From contig JBIOHJ010000026.1 of assembly GCA_044448905.1 (NCBI GenBank), positions 1 to 28,670 on the forward strand: 28,670 nt of DNA. Direction: 5' to 3'. The notes beneath the pieces are model-generated. The model searched no databases and was not told the DNA's origin. It was given only the letters and a program-made list of their open reading frames with translations. This document shows, one piece after another, positions 8,278 through 17,410 of the stretch. The translations under genes were made by a program, and so were the position numbers. Source of the stretch: JBIOHJ01 sp044448905 (GTDB taxonomy: Bacteria; Bacteroidota; Bacteroidia; AKYH767-A; OLB10). Position 1 is the stretch's first letter; every line of letters begins with the position of its first letter.

Positions 8278-8388
8278 ATCCGTTAAACCTCATTCTTATA
8301 ATCGTTAATTGAAAAAAATAAATTTTACCAATAACGAGTTAAGATTACACGATTAATAAATTACTTTAGTTATCCAATTACCAAATAA

Positions 8389-9720
8389 ATGAACGGATTG
8401 ACAATGGCTGCCCAGCTTATTCTGGGACTTTCTATTTTAGTAACCCTTCACGAGCTGGGACATTTTCTGGCTGCACGTGCTTTCGGAATAAGGGTGGAGA
8501 AATTTTATTTATTTTTTGATGCCTGGGGATTTAAGTTTTTCAAGTTCACAAAAGGCGAAACCGAATATGGCATAGGATGGCTTCCTTTAGGTGGCTATGT
8601 GAAAATTTCGGGGATGATTGATGAATCGCTTGACAGTGAAGCATTGGCACAACCCCCTCAGCCTTGGGAATTCCGTTCAAAACCTGCATGGCAGCGTCTT
8701 ATTGTAATGTTAGCCGGAGTAACCATGAACGTTATACTTGGAATTGCTATCTATTCGTCTTCGTTGTTGGTTTATAAGAAGTCGTATCTTCCGAATTCGG
8801 AAGTTAAAAACGGAATAGTTGCTTACCAGCTTGGCAAAGAAGTTGGATTGCAGGATGGTGATATTATTACAGGTATAAACGGAAAACCGTTTGAGCGTTT
8901 TGACGATTTGCTTTCATCGCGGGTTATGTTTGGTGCCGAATTAAATGTAAAACGCAACGGACAACCGCTCGAAGTAACTGTGCCCGATAACATGTATCGC
9001 AAATTTTACACTGCCGGGGGATGGAATTTTATCGGCACAGGCGATTTGGCGTATTATGTAAAATCGGTAATGCCCGGGGAGAATGCCGAAAAAGCCGGAT
9101 TGCTCGCAGGTGATTCCATTTTGATGGTGAACGGGAAAAAAATATTGAGCTTCGATTTTTTAAAAGAAAATATCTCAAAACAAAAAGGAAAATTTGTTTT
9201 ATTAAATATTAAAAGGAAGAATCAACATTTAGATATAAATATTCCGGTAACACAAAAAGGAACCATTGGCATTGGTTATGGTGTAATTCCTGTAAATGAC
9301 CCTGCTTATGCAATGAAAAATTATACGCTGGCTTCGGCAATTGTTTTTGGAACCAGCGATGCGTTCGAAAGTTTGGTTTCGAATGCAAAAGGGTTGCGCA
9401 AAATATTTACTGGCGAAGAAAAAGCTACCGAATCCATACAAGGACCCATTGGCATTGCAACTATTTATGGCGGTGTGTGGGAATGGCAAAAATTCTGGTT
9501 CATTACCGGCTTGCTTTCGATGGTGCTGGCGTTTATGAATATTCTACCTATTCCGGCATTGGATGGCGGACACGTTATTTTTTTATTATTAGAAACGGCT
9601 ACCCGCAGAAAATTCAGCGACAAGTTTATGGAGCGCTCGCAAATTGTAGGAATGGTTATTTTACTTTCGCTGATGGCATTTGCGGTAGGCAATGACATCT
9701 GGAAACACATTTTGAATTGA
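8389..9720 (+). CDS. rseP: RIP zinc metalloprotease RseP (site-2 protease)
   Basis: A 443-residue intramembrane protease. The HExxH zinc motif HELGH is at 21-25 inside the first membrane helix. The third ligand motif is the LDG at 391-393 (NILPIPALDGGHV). Two PDZ-like domains lie between (about 145-195 and 225-285), and further membrane segments cover about 103-128, 370-400 and 418-437. Family members cut membrane-bound anti-sigma factors and remnant signal peptides. The double-PDZ form is the standard RseP arrangement. It sits downstream of dxr and 13 bases before an unknown exported protein gene, probably cotranscribed. No sigma/anti-sigma pair is seen in this window. Confidence 0.94.
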   Translation: MNGLTMAAQLILGLSILVTLHELGHFLAARAFGIRVEKFYLFFDAWGFKFFKFTKGETEYGIGWLPLGGYVKISGMIDESLDSEALAQPPQPWEFRSKPAWQRLIVMLAGVTMNVILGIAIYSSSLLVYKKSYLPNSEVKNGIVAYQLGKEVGLQDGDIITGINGKPFERFDDLLSSRVMFGAELNVKRNGQPLEVTVPDNMYRKFYTAGGWNFIGTGDLAYYVKSVMPGENAEKAGLLAGDSILMVNGKKILSFDFLKENISKQKGKFVLLNIKRKNQHLDINIPVTQKGTIGIGYGVIPVNDPAYAMKNYTLASAIVFGTSDAFESLVSNAKGLRKIFTGEEKATESIQGPIGIATIYGGVWEWQKFWFITGLLSMVLAFMNILPIPALDGGHVIFLLLETATRRKFSDKFMERSQIVGMVILLSLMAFAVGNDIWKHILN

Positions 9721-9733
9721 TTATTGAATATTG

Positions 9734-10531
9734 ATGATAAAATATTATTTGTGCCGCATTGTATTCTGTTTTTTTTGTTTTAATTCCTTTTCTCAGAATA
9801 AAAATGAATTGCAAATTGAGCAACCAACAAAAGATTCTGTTACGTATCATAAAGTAATGCTCATTCCGTTCGATCCGCTTTTTTATTTATCGGATGCCGA
9901 AAATGATATTGCAGTTTCCACGAAAAAAAACCCACCGGCTACGCGCGATAATTTCAGGATGAATATTGATTACCAGGTTAAGCGCGCCATTGGCAGGCAC
10001 CGACCGTGCATTGCCATGCTTTCCGATCTGGATTCGATGCCCTCATTAAAAGAAGCCTTAATTTCTGTTTACAGTACCACGGGTTACCGGTACGATAAGC
10101 CAATGCCCATTCCGTTTAAACGGGAAATAACCGATTCAACATCAGGTAAAAAAAATAAAACTGATAAGGAGCTACTTGATTCAAAAATTGCTGCGCAATA
10201 TTTAATTACTAAAGGCGAAGCGCAATATATGAATGCAATTGTTAGCAAACCTTCGGTGCTTGATGAATTATACAACCAATACGAAACCGATATTTTTGTT
10301 TTTATAAACCAGTTTGAAATTAAAACCAACTACAGTCAGTGCCTTGATATTGCTAATAAAATTTACCAGCGGGAAGTAATGCTGCATTTTTCGATATATG
10401 ATAAAAACGGTAAGCAATTGGCAGGAGCGTATGCATCTTCTTTTTTTCCTTCCAATTCCAACAATGCCTTTGATATTATGAAAAATTGTTTTCCGGAACT
10501 GGCAAAATTTATTGCCATGTGCACGCCCTGA
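9734..10531 (+). CDS. Exported protein of unknown function downstream of rseP
   Basis: A 265-residue protein I do not recognise. It starts with a cysteine-rich hydrophobic leader ending in NSFSQ (about residue 20), typical of Bacteroidota signal peptides, so it is probably periplasmic or surface-associated. The mature part is mixed alpha/beta. Near the start is HKVMLIPFDPLFYLSDAEND; the middle is lysine-rich (GKKNKTDKELLDS); a helical part follows, then FVFINQFEIKTNYSQCLDI, LHFSIYDKNGKQLAGAYASS and a final cysteine in AMCTP. The middle and end resemble nucleotide-independent lipoprotein-like folds only vaguely. ATG at 9734 is preferred to the TTG one codon earlier. The 13-base gap after rseP suggests cotranscription. 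It ends 4 bases from the convergent gene's stop codon. Confidence 0.7.
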   Translation: MIKYYLCRIVFCFFCFNSFSQNKNELQIEQPTKDSVTYHKVMLIPFDPLFYLSDAENDIAVSTKKNPPATRDNFRMNIDYQVKRAIGRHRPCIAMLSDLDSMPSLKEALISVYSTTGYRYDKPMPIPFKREITDSTSGKKNKTDKELLDSKIAAQYLITKGEAQYMNAIVSKPSVLDELYNQYETDIFVFINQFEIKTNYSQCLDIANKIYQREVMLHFSIYDKNGKQLAGAYASSFFPSNSNNAFDIMKNCFPELAKFIAMCTP

Positions 10532-10535
10532 ATTT

Positions 10536-12143
10536 TTATTGTTTTATTATTTTGAAAACAGCACTTTCTTTATCTCCGGTTATTTTCAGAAAATAAATAC
10601 CGGGGGAAAGGTTTGAGGTTTGAAGTTTGAAATTGTTTGAGGCTGCCTGAAGTTGTTTATCAGAAACTATTTCTCCTAAACGATTTATGATTTCAATTTT
10701 CTTCACACCGAACTGATTACTGGTTACTATAAGCTCTCCGTTAAAAGGATTTGGAAATACATGTATTATAAAATCATTTTTTAGTTCAGGGACCGAAACC
10801 ATAGTTTCTATACGCGTTAAAAAAACATCGTTCAATCCTGCCGATGTTAATGTGGTAGCACCAAAAGAAGTTGTTTGCTCAAACCTGCCGGTAACCCATA
10901 CCGAGCCCGCTGCATTGCTTTCAATACCATAACCGCGGTCGTAACCTGCATTACCTGCCGACCATGTCCAGTTAAAGCTTCCGCCTGTATTGATACTGGT
11001 GATAAAAATATCTTTATCGCCAGCGCTGTTTAAAGTGGTGGAGCCAAATGTTGCGGTGCCTTCATACGAGCCGGTGCAAAAAAGTTTTCCGGTAGCCGAC
11101 CATGCAAGGGAATATGCTTTATCGGTACCAAGCCCGCCTCCACCGGTTGCCCAATAAAATATTCCGGAACCATCTACCATTGTTACAAACATATCTTCGG
11201 TACCGTTATTTGAATTTATATTTATGCTGCCAAATTGTGAAGTGCCTTTAAAACTTCCGGCAACATAAAAATTCCCGGCCGCATCGGCATCGGCTTCGTA
11301 TCCTCCATCGTCATCCAAACCTCCGGCTCTGACCGCCCAAATAAAAATTCCATTTGTTGTAAGTTTGGCTATGAAAATATCTTTCATGGTATTGACAGCG
11401 TTCAGCGTTAAGCTTCCGAATGTTGCTACCTGCTGAAAATATCCGGTTATGCATACATTGCCGCTGTTATCAACTGCCAGCCCGTGACCATCATCTTCGA
11501 GAACTCCGCCTGCACGCACCAGCCACAACATGCCGCCAAAGGAGTTGAATTTGGTAACAAAAATATCGGTGTAACCGGTGCTTATTAAATTAAGCGGGCC
11601 AAAGTATAATACGTTTTCAAAATTGCCGGTCATGTAAATGTTTCCTGCCGCATCGGTTTTGAGGCTGTTGGCTGCATCCATGCCGCTGCTGCCTCCGTTG
11701 AATACCCATTGCACGCTGCCGCCCGCATCGTACTTAACAAGAAAAATATCCATCAAACCAGAGCTTGTTAATGTTTGTGCCCCAAATGTAATGCTGCCCT
11801 CAAACTCACCTGCAACATATACGTTACCCGAATTGTCGGTTGCCACCATGTGCCCCTGCTGATTGGCATTATGCCCGGCTTGCTGCACCCATATTAAATT
11901 ACCTGAAGGATCGTATTTGGCGAGAAACATATCAGTACCGCCTGCCGAGGTGAGCATGGTTGTCTGAAAAGTTGCTGTGCCGCTGAATGAACCGGTTATG
12001 TATGAATTACCCGAATTATCATAAGCTACGCTGTACGCTTCATCGGCATCGGTGCCACCGGCTTGTTTTGCCCAACTGTAGTTTTGACATTGTGACTGCA
12101 ATGAAATAAAAAGCAATGCAATAAATGTGTAAACAGCTTTCAT
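10536..12143 (-). CDS. Secreted seven-repeat SBBP propeller protein with type IX sorting domain
   Basis: A 535-residue surface protein. A signal peptide (1-19, ending SQCQ) is followed by seven repeats of about 60 residues. Each starts with a Trp (SWAKQAGG, WVQQAGH, WVFNGGS, WLVRAGG, WAVRAGG, WATGGGG, WTWSAGN) and has the pattern D.SGN.Y.TG.F...A.FG...L.S.G..D.F..K. These are SBBP/beta-propeller repeats. From about residue 460 a type A sorting domain begins (HVFPNPFNGELIV to AVFKIIKQ), directing export by the type IX system. Proteins of this kind are exposed adhesin- or binding-like scaffolds, but no ligand can be inferred. The stop codon lies 4 bases from the convergent gene. The next gene on the same strand (12198) is 54 bases upstream and may be cotranscribed. 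Confidence 0.85.
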   Translation of the reverse strand: MKAVYTFIALLFISLQSQCQNYSWAKQAGGTDADEAYSVAYDNSGNSYITGSFSGTATFQTTMLTSAGGTDMFLAKYDPSGNLIWVQQAGHNANQQGHMVATDNSGNVYVAGEFEGSITFGAQTLTSSGLMDIFLVKYDAGGSVQWVFNGGSSGMDAANSLKTDAAGNIYMTGNFENVLYFGPLNLISTGYTDIFVTKFNSFGGMLWLVRAGGVLEDDGHGLAVDNSGNVCITGYFQQVATFGSLTLNAVNTMKDIFIAKLTTNGIFIWAVRAGGLDDDGGYEADADAAGNFYVAGSFKGTSQFGSININSNNGTEDMFVTMVDGSGIFYWATGGGGLGTDKAYSLAWSATGKLFCTGSYEGTATFGSTTLNSAGDKDIFITSINTGGSFNWTWSAGNAGYDRGYGIESNAAGSVWVTGRFEQTTSFGATTLTSAGLNDVFLTRIETMVSVPELKNDFIIHVFPNPFNGELIVTSNQFGVKKIEIINRLGEIVSDKQLQAASNNFKLQTSNLSPGIYFLKITGDKESAVFKIIKQ

Positions 12144-12197
12144 TTATAAACTGCGCTTTAAAATTGCGCAAGCTAAATTAAGTAATAAATGGTAATC

Positions 12198-14399
12198 TTA
12201 TTGCTTAATTATTTTATAAAAGCCTGAAGCTTTCTCGTCAGCAATACGAATAAAATAAATACCGGCTGAAAAATTATTGATACTGATTTGTTTTTTATAA
12301 AGCCCGTTTTGCACACTACTGTTTTCGATTTCGCCTTCCAGTTTTCCCAATATGTTAAATAACTGAATTTTCAGGTGCGAATATTCTTTAATATGAATTT
12401 CAATATTTAAAATATCATTTGCAGGATTGGGATAAATTAAAATATCTGAAATAGCTGAAGGTAATTCATATACGGATGTTGGATTAATTACGGTTGTGGA
12501 AGTTGTGTTAGTAACAACTGCCGGATTGCTGTCGAAATAGATATAAGCTGTATTCATCATTTTATCGCCCTGCACTAAACTGCTGTTTGGTTTTATGCGG
12601 TATTTAATAAAACCGTGGCTGGCGGGTTCGTTGGTTCCGCTGTCGGGAAGCATGATGTTGAGGAAACTGAATTCGATTATTCCCGGCCCGGTTATGTTCC
12701 AAGTGTAATTATGGCTTGCTGCGAACACTTCAAATGTAGGAATGTTGAAATTAAGATCAAGTGTATCAGTAATGGTTACGTTTATTGCCGTAGCAGTTCC
12801 AGTGTTTTGAAAATGGATAGTATATTCTAAAAACTCACCATTTGCAACTTGTGTTGTAGTAATAGGACCTGAGGGCTCTACAACTTTAAAATTGGGATCA
12901 CAGGAAACTTGAGCCATTTGATAAAGCGTATCGGAATTATTGGAAGGAAGGCTATCATTTACAACAGGTAATATTTCGGCATAAGATAAAAGAGGCGTTC
13001 CCGGTGGTGTACCCGCAGGCAAATGAAATACTACATTTATAGATCCTCCCGCCATTGGCATTAAATTGCTGAACAACCACGAAAGCGTATCGCCATTTAT
13101 TGTATTAGGCGGTGTTGTGCTCGACACATATGAAATCAGGTTATCATGAACCAGGTTAATTGTTCCGGTCATGGGATATGCTCCTGCATTTATATATGAA
13201 AGATTAAATGTACGGTTAAAGCCGATTCCGAAAATTGGAATGCCCGTAAGTGTTATCCGTAAATCCTGAACACTATCCGAAATAATTAATCCAAAATCGT
13301 TTAAAGAGTCGGTTTGAAAAGGGACAGTAAATACTGCAGTATGATTTAATGGTTGCGTAATATGAAAATACGGAGGACTGGGAATGGTTATGAAATAGCT
13401 TCCCATCGGTTCGTAAATACTATAATCGCCTGTCAGGTTCGAACTCCCATAATAATTTCCGGGAGTGGTTTCAATAATCTCTCCATAAGCCGGTGAATCT
13501 CCTGCATCGTAAACCTGGTTGTTGTTATTGTCATAATAAACTTTTCCTTTTATGATATTAGGATTTACCATGCCATTAACAATAAGTACCATGGCATCAG
13601 TTTTTACAGAGCCAATTAATGTTCCGTTGCGGTATTCTTCCACCAATCCGCTTATTACTGTACCCATAAGTAAATCAGGTGTAAAATTCAAAACACTTGT
13701 TGCCGGATTAAATGCAATGGGAACAGATGATGAAAGCGGATTGGTTGCAGAGTATGGTGGAATATACGCTACATTGGAAATCACAGCGGAGCAACCGGGT
13801 GCCGATTGAGCAGGAATTAATGAATACACCAGCGAATCGCCATCTCCATCTGTACATGTAAAATTATAAGTTGATGGATTGTTAAGACAATAATATACTG
13901 AATGCTGATTCATAAAAGCCGGGGAACTGTTTATGGGATAAGTCAAATTATCTAACGTTGCATACAAACCCGTACTGTTACCGCCTACTGGAGCAAGTGT
14001 AGAAATTGCAAAGGAGCGGCAACACAAGTCCCATGAAAAAACCCAGTCTGTTGCAGCGCCAGGTAAAGTACCAATACCTTGGTATATCCATTCTTCAAAA
14101 CAGCCGGGAGAAAGAGGCGCACAATTTGTAATGGGCAATACTCCGGGACCACCGGGTATTAGCATAACAGTAAAATTTCCTGCCTGTAAAGTACTGGCTG
14201 ACGAGTAACAAATTTGAGAAGTAGTTGGCAATGTTACTCCTCCGCAATCCCTATAAAGAATTAAAGTAAGGAGGTATTGGTTGGGACCAATGTATTGATA
14301 CGACATTCTGCCACCAGCAACATGCGAAGCCAAACTTTTTTCTGCTTTAAGCAGGAATAATAAAAATAATAATGAAAGGAGTAGTTTTTTGAAGTTCAT
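12198..14399 (-). CDS. Large secreted multidomain surface protein with type IX sorting domain
   Basis: A 733-residue protein from the ATG at 14399. This start places a clean signal peptide (NFKKLLLSLLFLLFLLKAEKSLA) first; an upstream in-frame ATG at 14495 would add 32 non-conserved residues. The first domain begins ASHVAGGRMSYQYIGPNQ and is rich in cysteines (YRDCGG, WDLCCRSF, CTDGDGDSLVY). It is the domain found at the start of many large Bacteroidota gliding-associated-like proteins. Then comes an SdrD/Cna-B-like module (IKGKVYYDNNNNQVYDAGD) and two DUF11-like conserved repeats (DPNFKVVEPSGP, YTIHFQNTGTATAINVTITDTL). A type A sorting domain (LIYPNPANDILNIE to FYKIIKQ) ends it. It is a cell-surface or released protein, perhaps adhesive; the function is inferred from architecture only. 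Confidence 0.83.
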   Translation of the reverse strand: MNFKKLLLSLLFLLFLLKAEKSLASHVAGGRMSYQYIGPNQYLLTLILYRDCGGVTLPTTSQICYSSASTLQAGNFTVMLIPGGPGVLPITNCAPLSPGCFEEWIYQGIGTLPGAATDWVFSWDLCCRSFAISTLAPVGGNSTGLYATLDNLTYPINSSPAFMNQHSVYYCLNNPSTYNFTCTDGDGDSLVYSLIPAQSAPGCSAVISNVAYIPPYSATNPLSSSVPIAFNPATSVLNFTPDLLMGTVISGLVEEYRNGTLIGSVKTDAMVLIVNGMVNPNIIKGKVYYDNNNNQVYDAGDSPAYGEIIETTPGNYYGSSNLTGDYSIYEPMGSYFITIPSPPYFHITQPLNHTAVFTVPFQTDSLNDFGLIISDSVQDLRITLTGIPIFGIGFNRTFNLSYINAGAYPMTGTINLVHDNLISYVSSTTPPNTINGDTLSWLFSNLMPMAGGSINVVFHLPAGTPPGTPLLSYAEILPVVNDSLPSNNSDTLYQMAQVSCDPNFKVVEPSGPITTTQVANGEFLEYTIHFQNTGTATAINVTITDTLDLNFNIPTFEVFAASHNYTWNITGPGIIEFSFLNIMLPDSGTNEPASHGFIKYRIKPNSSLVQGDKMMNTAYIYFDSNPAVVTNTTSTTVINPTSVYELPSAISDILIYPNPANDILNIEIHIKEYSHLKIQLFNILGKLEGEIENSSVQNGLYKKQISINNFSAGIYFIRIADEKASGFYKIIKQ

Positions 14400-14514
14400 G
14401 CTAAATGGTTTTTGGTTTAAGGAGGTTGTAATGGTGCAATATGGTTTTAGCATCATTAATGTATAAAGATGCAAAAACAAAGCGAAAGGTTGCATGAGGG
14501 GGAGATAATTTTCC

Positions 14515-14522
14515 TACCTTCG
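14515..14522 (+). promoter_or_regulatory. Weak -7-like box before the gene at 14544
   Basis: TACCTTCG differs from TAnnTTTG at one position and lies 21 bases before the ATG, with a TTG at 14490-14492 upstream. The same TTCG variant precedes the gene at 18868. Confidence 0.3.
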
Positions 14523-14543
14523 TTCTTCCAAATATTTATTCTC

Positions 14544-15611
14544 ATGAAAACACATCTCACTCTTTTTTTTCTTATCTTACTTAATCAAAAACCGCAGGCG
14601 CAAAACATGGTAGTAAATGGAGTAGAAAGCCTAACCCCTATTCCTTATAAAATACAAAATAATACAGTGGCTTGCGACACTATATTTTCTTTTCCAGCTG
14701 TAGATCCTTGGCCTGCCGGAATAACATATGACGGTAGTTATCTTTGGAATACCGGGGGTGGCAGCTACTTTATTTATAAATATGATTTAAATGGTCAGCT
14801 TATTGCATCCATTCCAAGTCCCGGAATGTCTGCGGGTGGTGATTTGGATTTTGACGGAGCTAACTTATTGGTTTGTGTTGAACAAGATGGCATCCTGTAT
14901 AAAGTAAATCCATTAACAGGCGCTGTTATTTCGCAATTTAATTTACCTAACAATAACATAGGCAACCCTACCGACCCGAATAATTATGGAGTTGCTTTTG
15001 ATGGAGCCCATATCTGGAGCACCGAATATAGTACTCCGACTTCAAGCAATTCAAGATTATTTAAGCATAATGCTTTAACAGGAGCAGTGATTGATTCTTT
15101 TATTTTAGCCGATAAAGTTTTGCCAATCAAATTTATTAATGGCGGGTTGTATGGAATTGCAATATCTCCTCCGCTCTTGCATAAAATTGATACTGCTACA
15201 GGAAACTATTTATCATCCGTACCATGGTGTATTCCTTTCCCGCTAGGATTGATTTTAGCAAATTACCATATTTGGGCTACAAGTTCAAATTTGAGCTTTG
15301 GAGGTACGCAAAGAATTTATGAATTTGATAGCTTGCTTTTAGATGTTCATGAGCTAAGTAATCCCTTAAATAATCAACTCCAAATCTATCCCAACCCCGC
15401 CAATGATGAAATCACAATTTCCTCCCGAGGCCTCGGGATCCAATTTTCCAAAATCGAAATCTTTAATTGCTTAGGCGAAATAGTTTTGTCACACCAACCT
15501 CAAACTTTAAACTTTAAACTTCAAACTTTAAACTTTCCACACGGACTCTATATAATAAAGGCATACACCGATAAAGAGGTTTTTCAGCAGAAGATTATGA
15601 TTTCACATTAA
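14544..15611 (+). CDS. Secreted NHL-like propeller protein with type IX sorting domain
   Basis: A 355-residue protein from the ATG at 14544; the frame is open to an ATG at 14469, but only the later start begins with a signal peptide (MKTHLTLFFLILLNQKPQAQ). The mature part has propeller-type repeats: GITYDGSYLWNTGGGSYF, YKYDLNGQLIASI, YKVNPLTGAVISQFNLP, GVAFDGAHIWSTEY and FKHNALTGAVIDSFIL. These resemble NHL or glutamine-cyclotransferase blades. A type A sorting domain follows (IYPNPANDEITI to QQKIMISH). Two oddities lie in the sorting-domain part: a perfect 16-bp DNA palindrome at 15423-15438 and a stretch of AAACTTT repeats at 15501-15537. It is divergent from the gene at 12198 and converges on the one at 15628, 16 bases away. 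Confidence 0.8.
   Translation: MKTHLTLFFLILLNQKPQAQNMVVNGVESLTPIPYKIQNNTVACDTIFSFPAVDPWPAGITYDGSYLWNTGGGSYFIYKYDLNGQLIASIPSPGMSAGGDLDFDGANLLVCVEQDGILYKVNPLTGAVISQFNLPNNNIGNPTDPNNYGVAFDGAHIWSTEYSTPTSSNSRLFKHNALTGAVIDSFILADKVLPIKFINGGLYGIAISPPLLHKIDTATGNYLSSVPWCIPFPLGLILANYHIWATSSNLSFGGTQRIYEFDSLLLDVHELSNPLNNQLQIYPNPANDEITISSRGLGIQFSKIEIFNCLGEIVLSHQPQTLNFKLQTLNFPHGLYIIKAYTDKEVFQQKIMISH
15423..15438. repeat. Perfect palindrome inside a coding sequence
   Basis: TCCCGAGGCCTCGGGA is a 16-bp perfect palindrome, much more GC-rich than its surroundings. It encodes SRGLG between the conserved EITI and SKIEIFN segments of the sorting domain, so it looks like a tolerated insertion. Confidence 0.6.
15501..15537. 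repeat. AAACTTT/AAACTTC low-complexity repeat inside a sorting domain
   Basis: About five copies of a 7-base-like unit (CAAACTTT AAACTTT AAACTTC AAACTTT AAACTTT) encode QTLNFKLQTLNF. The sorting domain of the gene at 10536 encodes a similar NFKLQTSNL from an equally biased stretch (10614-10640 region). Confidence 0.55.
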
Positions 15612-15627
15612 TACCCATTCCGCAAAC

Positions 15628-17352
15628 TCAGTATTTTACTGCTTTTCTTACTACTTCTTTCCCGTCCAATATAATTTTAATAAAATAAACTCCTTGTGAA
15701 AGGCCTGTTATTTTGCACCTCTGAGATTTGTCATGTAAGAAAGTGTTTTCAAAAATTTTTTCTCCCAACATATTAATCACACTTATGGTTGCTTTATTAA
15801 AAACAGAGTTAATGGTAACATCAAAATATTCTTGTGCAGGATTAGGAAAAATTGTGAATTGATAGGGTTGGTTATTTTCACTAATACCAACCGGAAACGG
15901 ACTTAGCTTATGAACAAAAATATCAGAGGCTCCTGATGAAGTAATGTTGAATATTGCGGCAGTATCGGTATTAAAATCAACTGTACTTTCATAGAGTCCA
16001 GTGGTATAAATATTGCCCGAAGCATCGCGTGTAATTGATAGACCTTCGTCACCAGAAGTTCCGCCAATACGCCTGGCCCACACAAAATTGCCCGATGAAT
16101 CGAGCATAGAAATAAAAATATCTTCGAATCCTAACGACTGCATATTAAAAGTTCCTGTGCCGGGATCAAAGTCTACGACCAAGTGAAAGTATCCTGTGGT
16201 ATACACATTTCCAATTGCATCGGTACAGATGGCATTTCCATAATCCCAATTTGAACTTCCTATTCGTTTTGCCCATGAAAAATTGCCTGACGAGTCCAGC
16301 CTGGAAATGAAAATGTCATGGTCAACAGAAGCCAGGGTGTAAGTTGCTGGACCGGGATCAAAATCAGCAACTCCAAGAAAATTTCCTGTAGTATATACAT
16401 TTCCATATCCATCTGTTGAAACAGAAACACCTATATCATCACCTCCGCTACCGCCCATCCGCTTTGCCCAAACGAAATTGCCCGCGGTATCAATTTTTAA
16501 TACAAATATGTCAAAATAACCTGCCGCTGTAAGATTAAAGTTTCCGGTCCCGGGATCAAAATCGGCAGTTCCCATAAACTGGCCGGTGGAATAAATGAAT
16601 TCACCGGAAGCTTCCATAATTATGGATTGCCCCATGTCATAAAAAGCCCCACCCATGCTTTTTGCCCATACAAAATTGCCGGATGTATTTAATTTGAGGA
16701 TAAAAATATCCGATACCCCTGCCGAAACCAAACTGAAAGTTCCGGGACCCGGGTCAAAATCTACGGTGTCAGTAAAATAACCGGTAATAAATATATTTCC
16801 CGAATTATCGGTGATAACAGCTTTGGCATAGTCATCCGCGAAATTTCCGATTCTATCGGCCCAAATAAAATTTCCGGCAGCATCAAGTTTCAAAATAAAC
16901 AAATCCCGGTTCCCGGCCGAAACCAAATTGAAAATTCCAGGACCCGGGTCAAAATCAACAGTATCATAAAAGGGGCCGGTCAGGTAAACATTCCCTGCAG
17001 CATCAGTAGCGAGAGACTGCCCATAATCGTAATCAATTCCTCCCATACTTTTTGCCCAAACGAAATTACCTGCGGCATCCATTTTTGAAATAAAAATATC
17101 AACGGCTCCTATCGAGGTAAGATTAAAAGTACCTGTGCCGGCATCAAAGTCAACTGTGTTGCGAAACCCTCCGGTAGTATATACATTTCCTGAGCCATCG
17201 GTAATTATGGCATAGCCTTTATCATCCTCCACTCCTCCAATCCCCTTTGCCCAATTGAAATATGGAGCCTGGGAAAATAATTGGACAGCCAGGCAATTTG
17301 CTATGAAGATAAGTATTAACTGTTTCATATTTTTTATGATTATATTTTTCAT
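15628..17352 (-). CDS. Secreted seven-repeat propeller protein with type IX sorting domain
   Basis: A 574-residue protein. A signal peptide ending VQLFSQ is followed by seven ~62-residue repeats starting WAKGIGG, WAKSMGG, WADRIGN, WAKSMGG, WAKRMGG, WAKRIGS and WARRIGG. Each contains GNVYTTG.F..TVDFDPG.G.FNL.S.G..DIFI.KLD..GNF. The DFDPG sub-motif has the look of a calcium-binding loop. The end is a type A sorting domain (FTIFPNPAQEYFDV to VRKAVKY). Two starts are possible, ATG at 17352 or at 17328; the later gives a shorter, more classical signal peptide, and a TATATTTA box just before 17352 would favour it. It is a surface-exposed scaffold of unknown ligand. It has the same blade number as the proteins at 10536 and 18868, but a different blade consensus. 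Confidence 0.85.
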   Translation of the reverse strand: MKNIIIKNMKQLILIFIANCLAVQLFSQAPYFNWAKGIGGVEDDKGYAIITDGSGNVYTTGGFRNTVDFDAGTGTFNLTSIGAVDIFISKMDAAGNFVWAKSMGGIDYDYGQSLATDAAGNVYLTGPFYDTVDFDPGPGIFNLVSAGNRDLFILKLDAAGNFIWADRIGNFADDYAKAVITDNSGNIFITGYFTDTVDFDPGPGTFSLVSAGVSDIFILKLNTSGNFVWAKSMGGAFYDMGQSIIMEASGEFIYSTGQFMGTADFDPGTGNFNLTAAGYFDIFVLKIDTAGNFVWAKRMGGSGGDDIGVSVSTDGYGNVYTTGNFLGVADFDPGPATYTLASVDHDIFISRLDSSGNFSWAKRIGSSNWDYGNAICTDAIGNVYTTGYFHLVVDFDPGTGTFNMQSLGFEDIFISMLDSSGNFVWARRIGGTSGDEGLSITRDASGNIYTTGLYESTVDFNTDTAAIFNITSSGASDIFVHKLSPFPVGISENNQPYQFTIFPNPAQEYFDVTINSVFNKATISVINMLGEKIFENTFLHDKSQRCKITGLSQGVYFIKIILDGKEVVRKAVKY

Positions 17353-17410
17353 GTAAATATAATATTATGTTTATTCTTCAGCCTTCTTATTGAAAAAACC
17401 TTCAAAAAAT

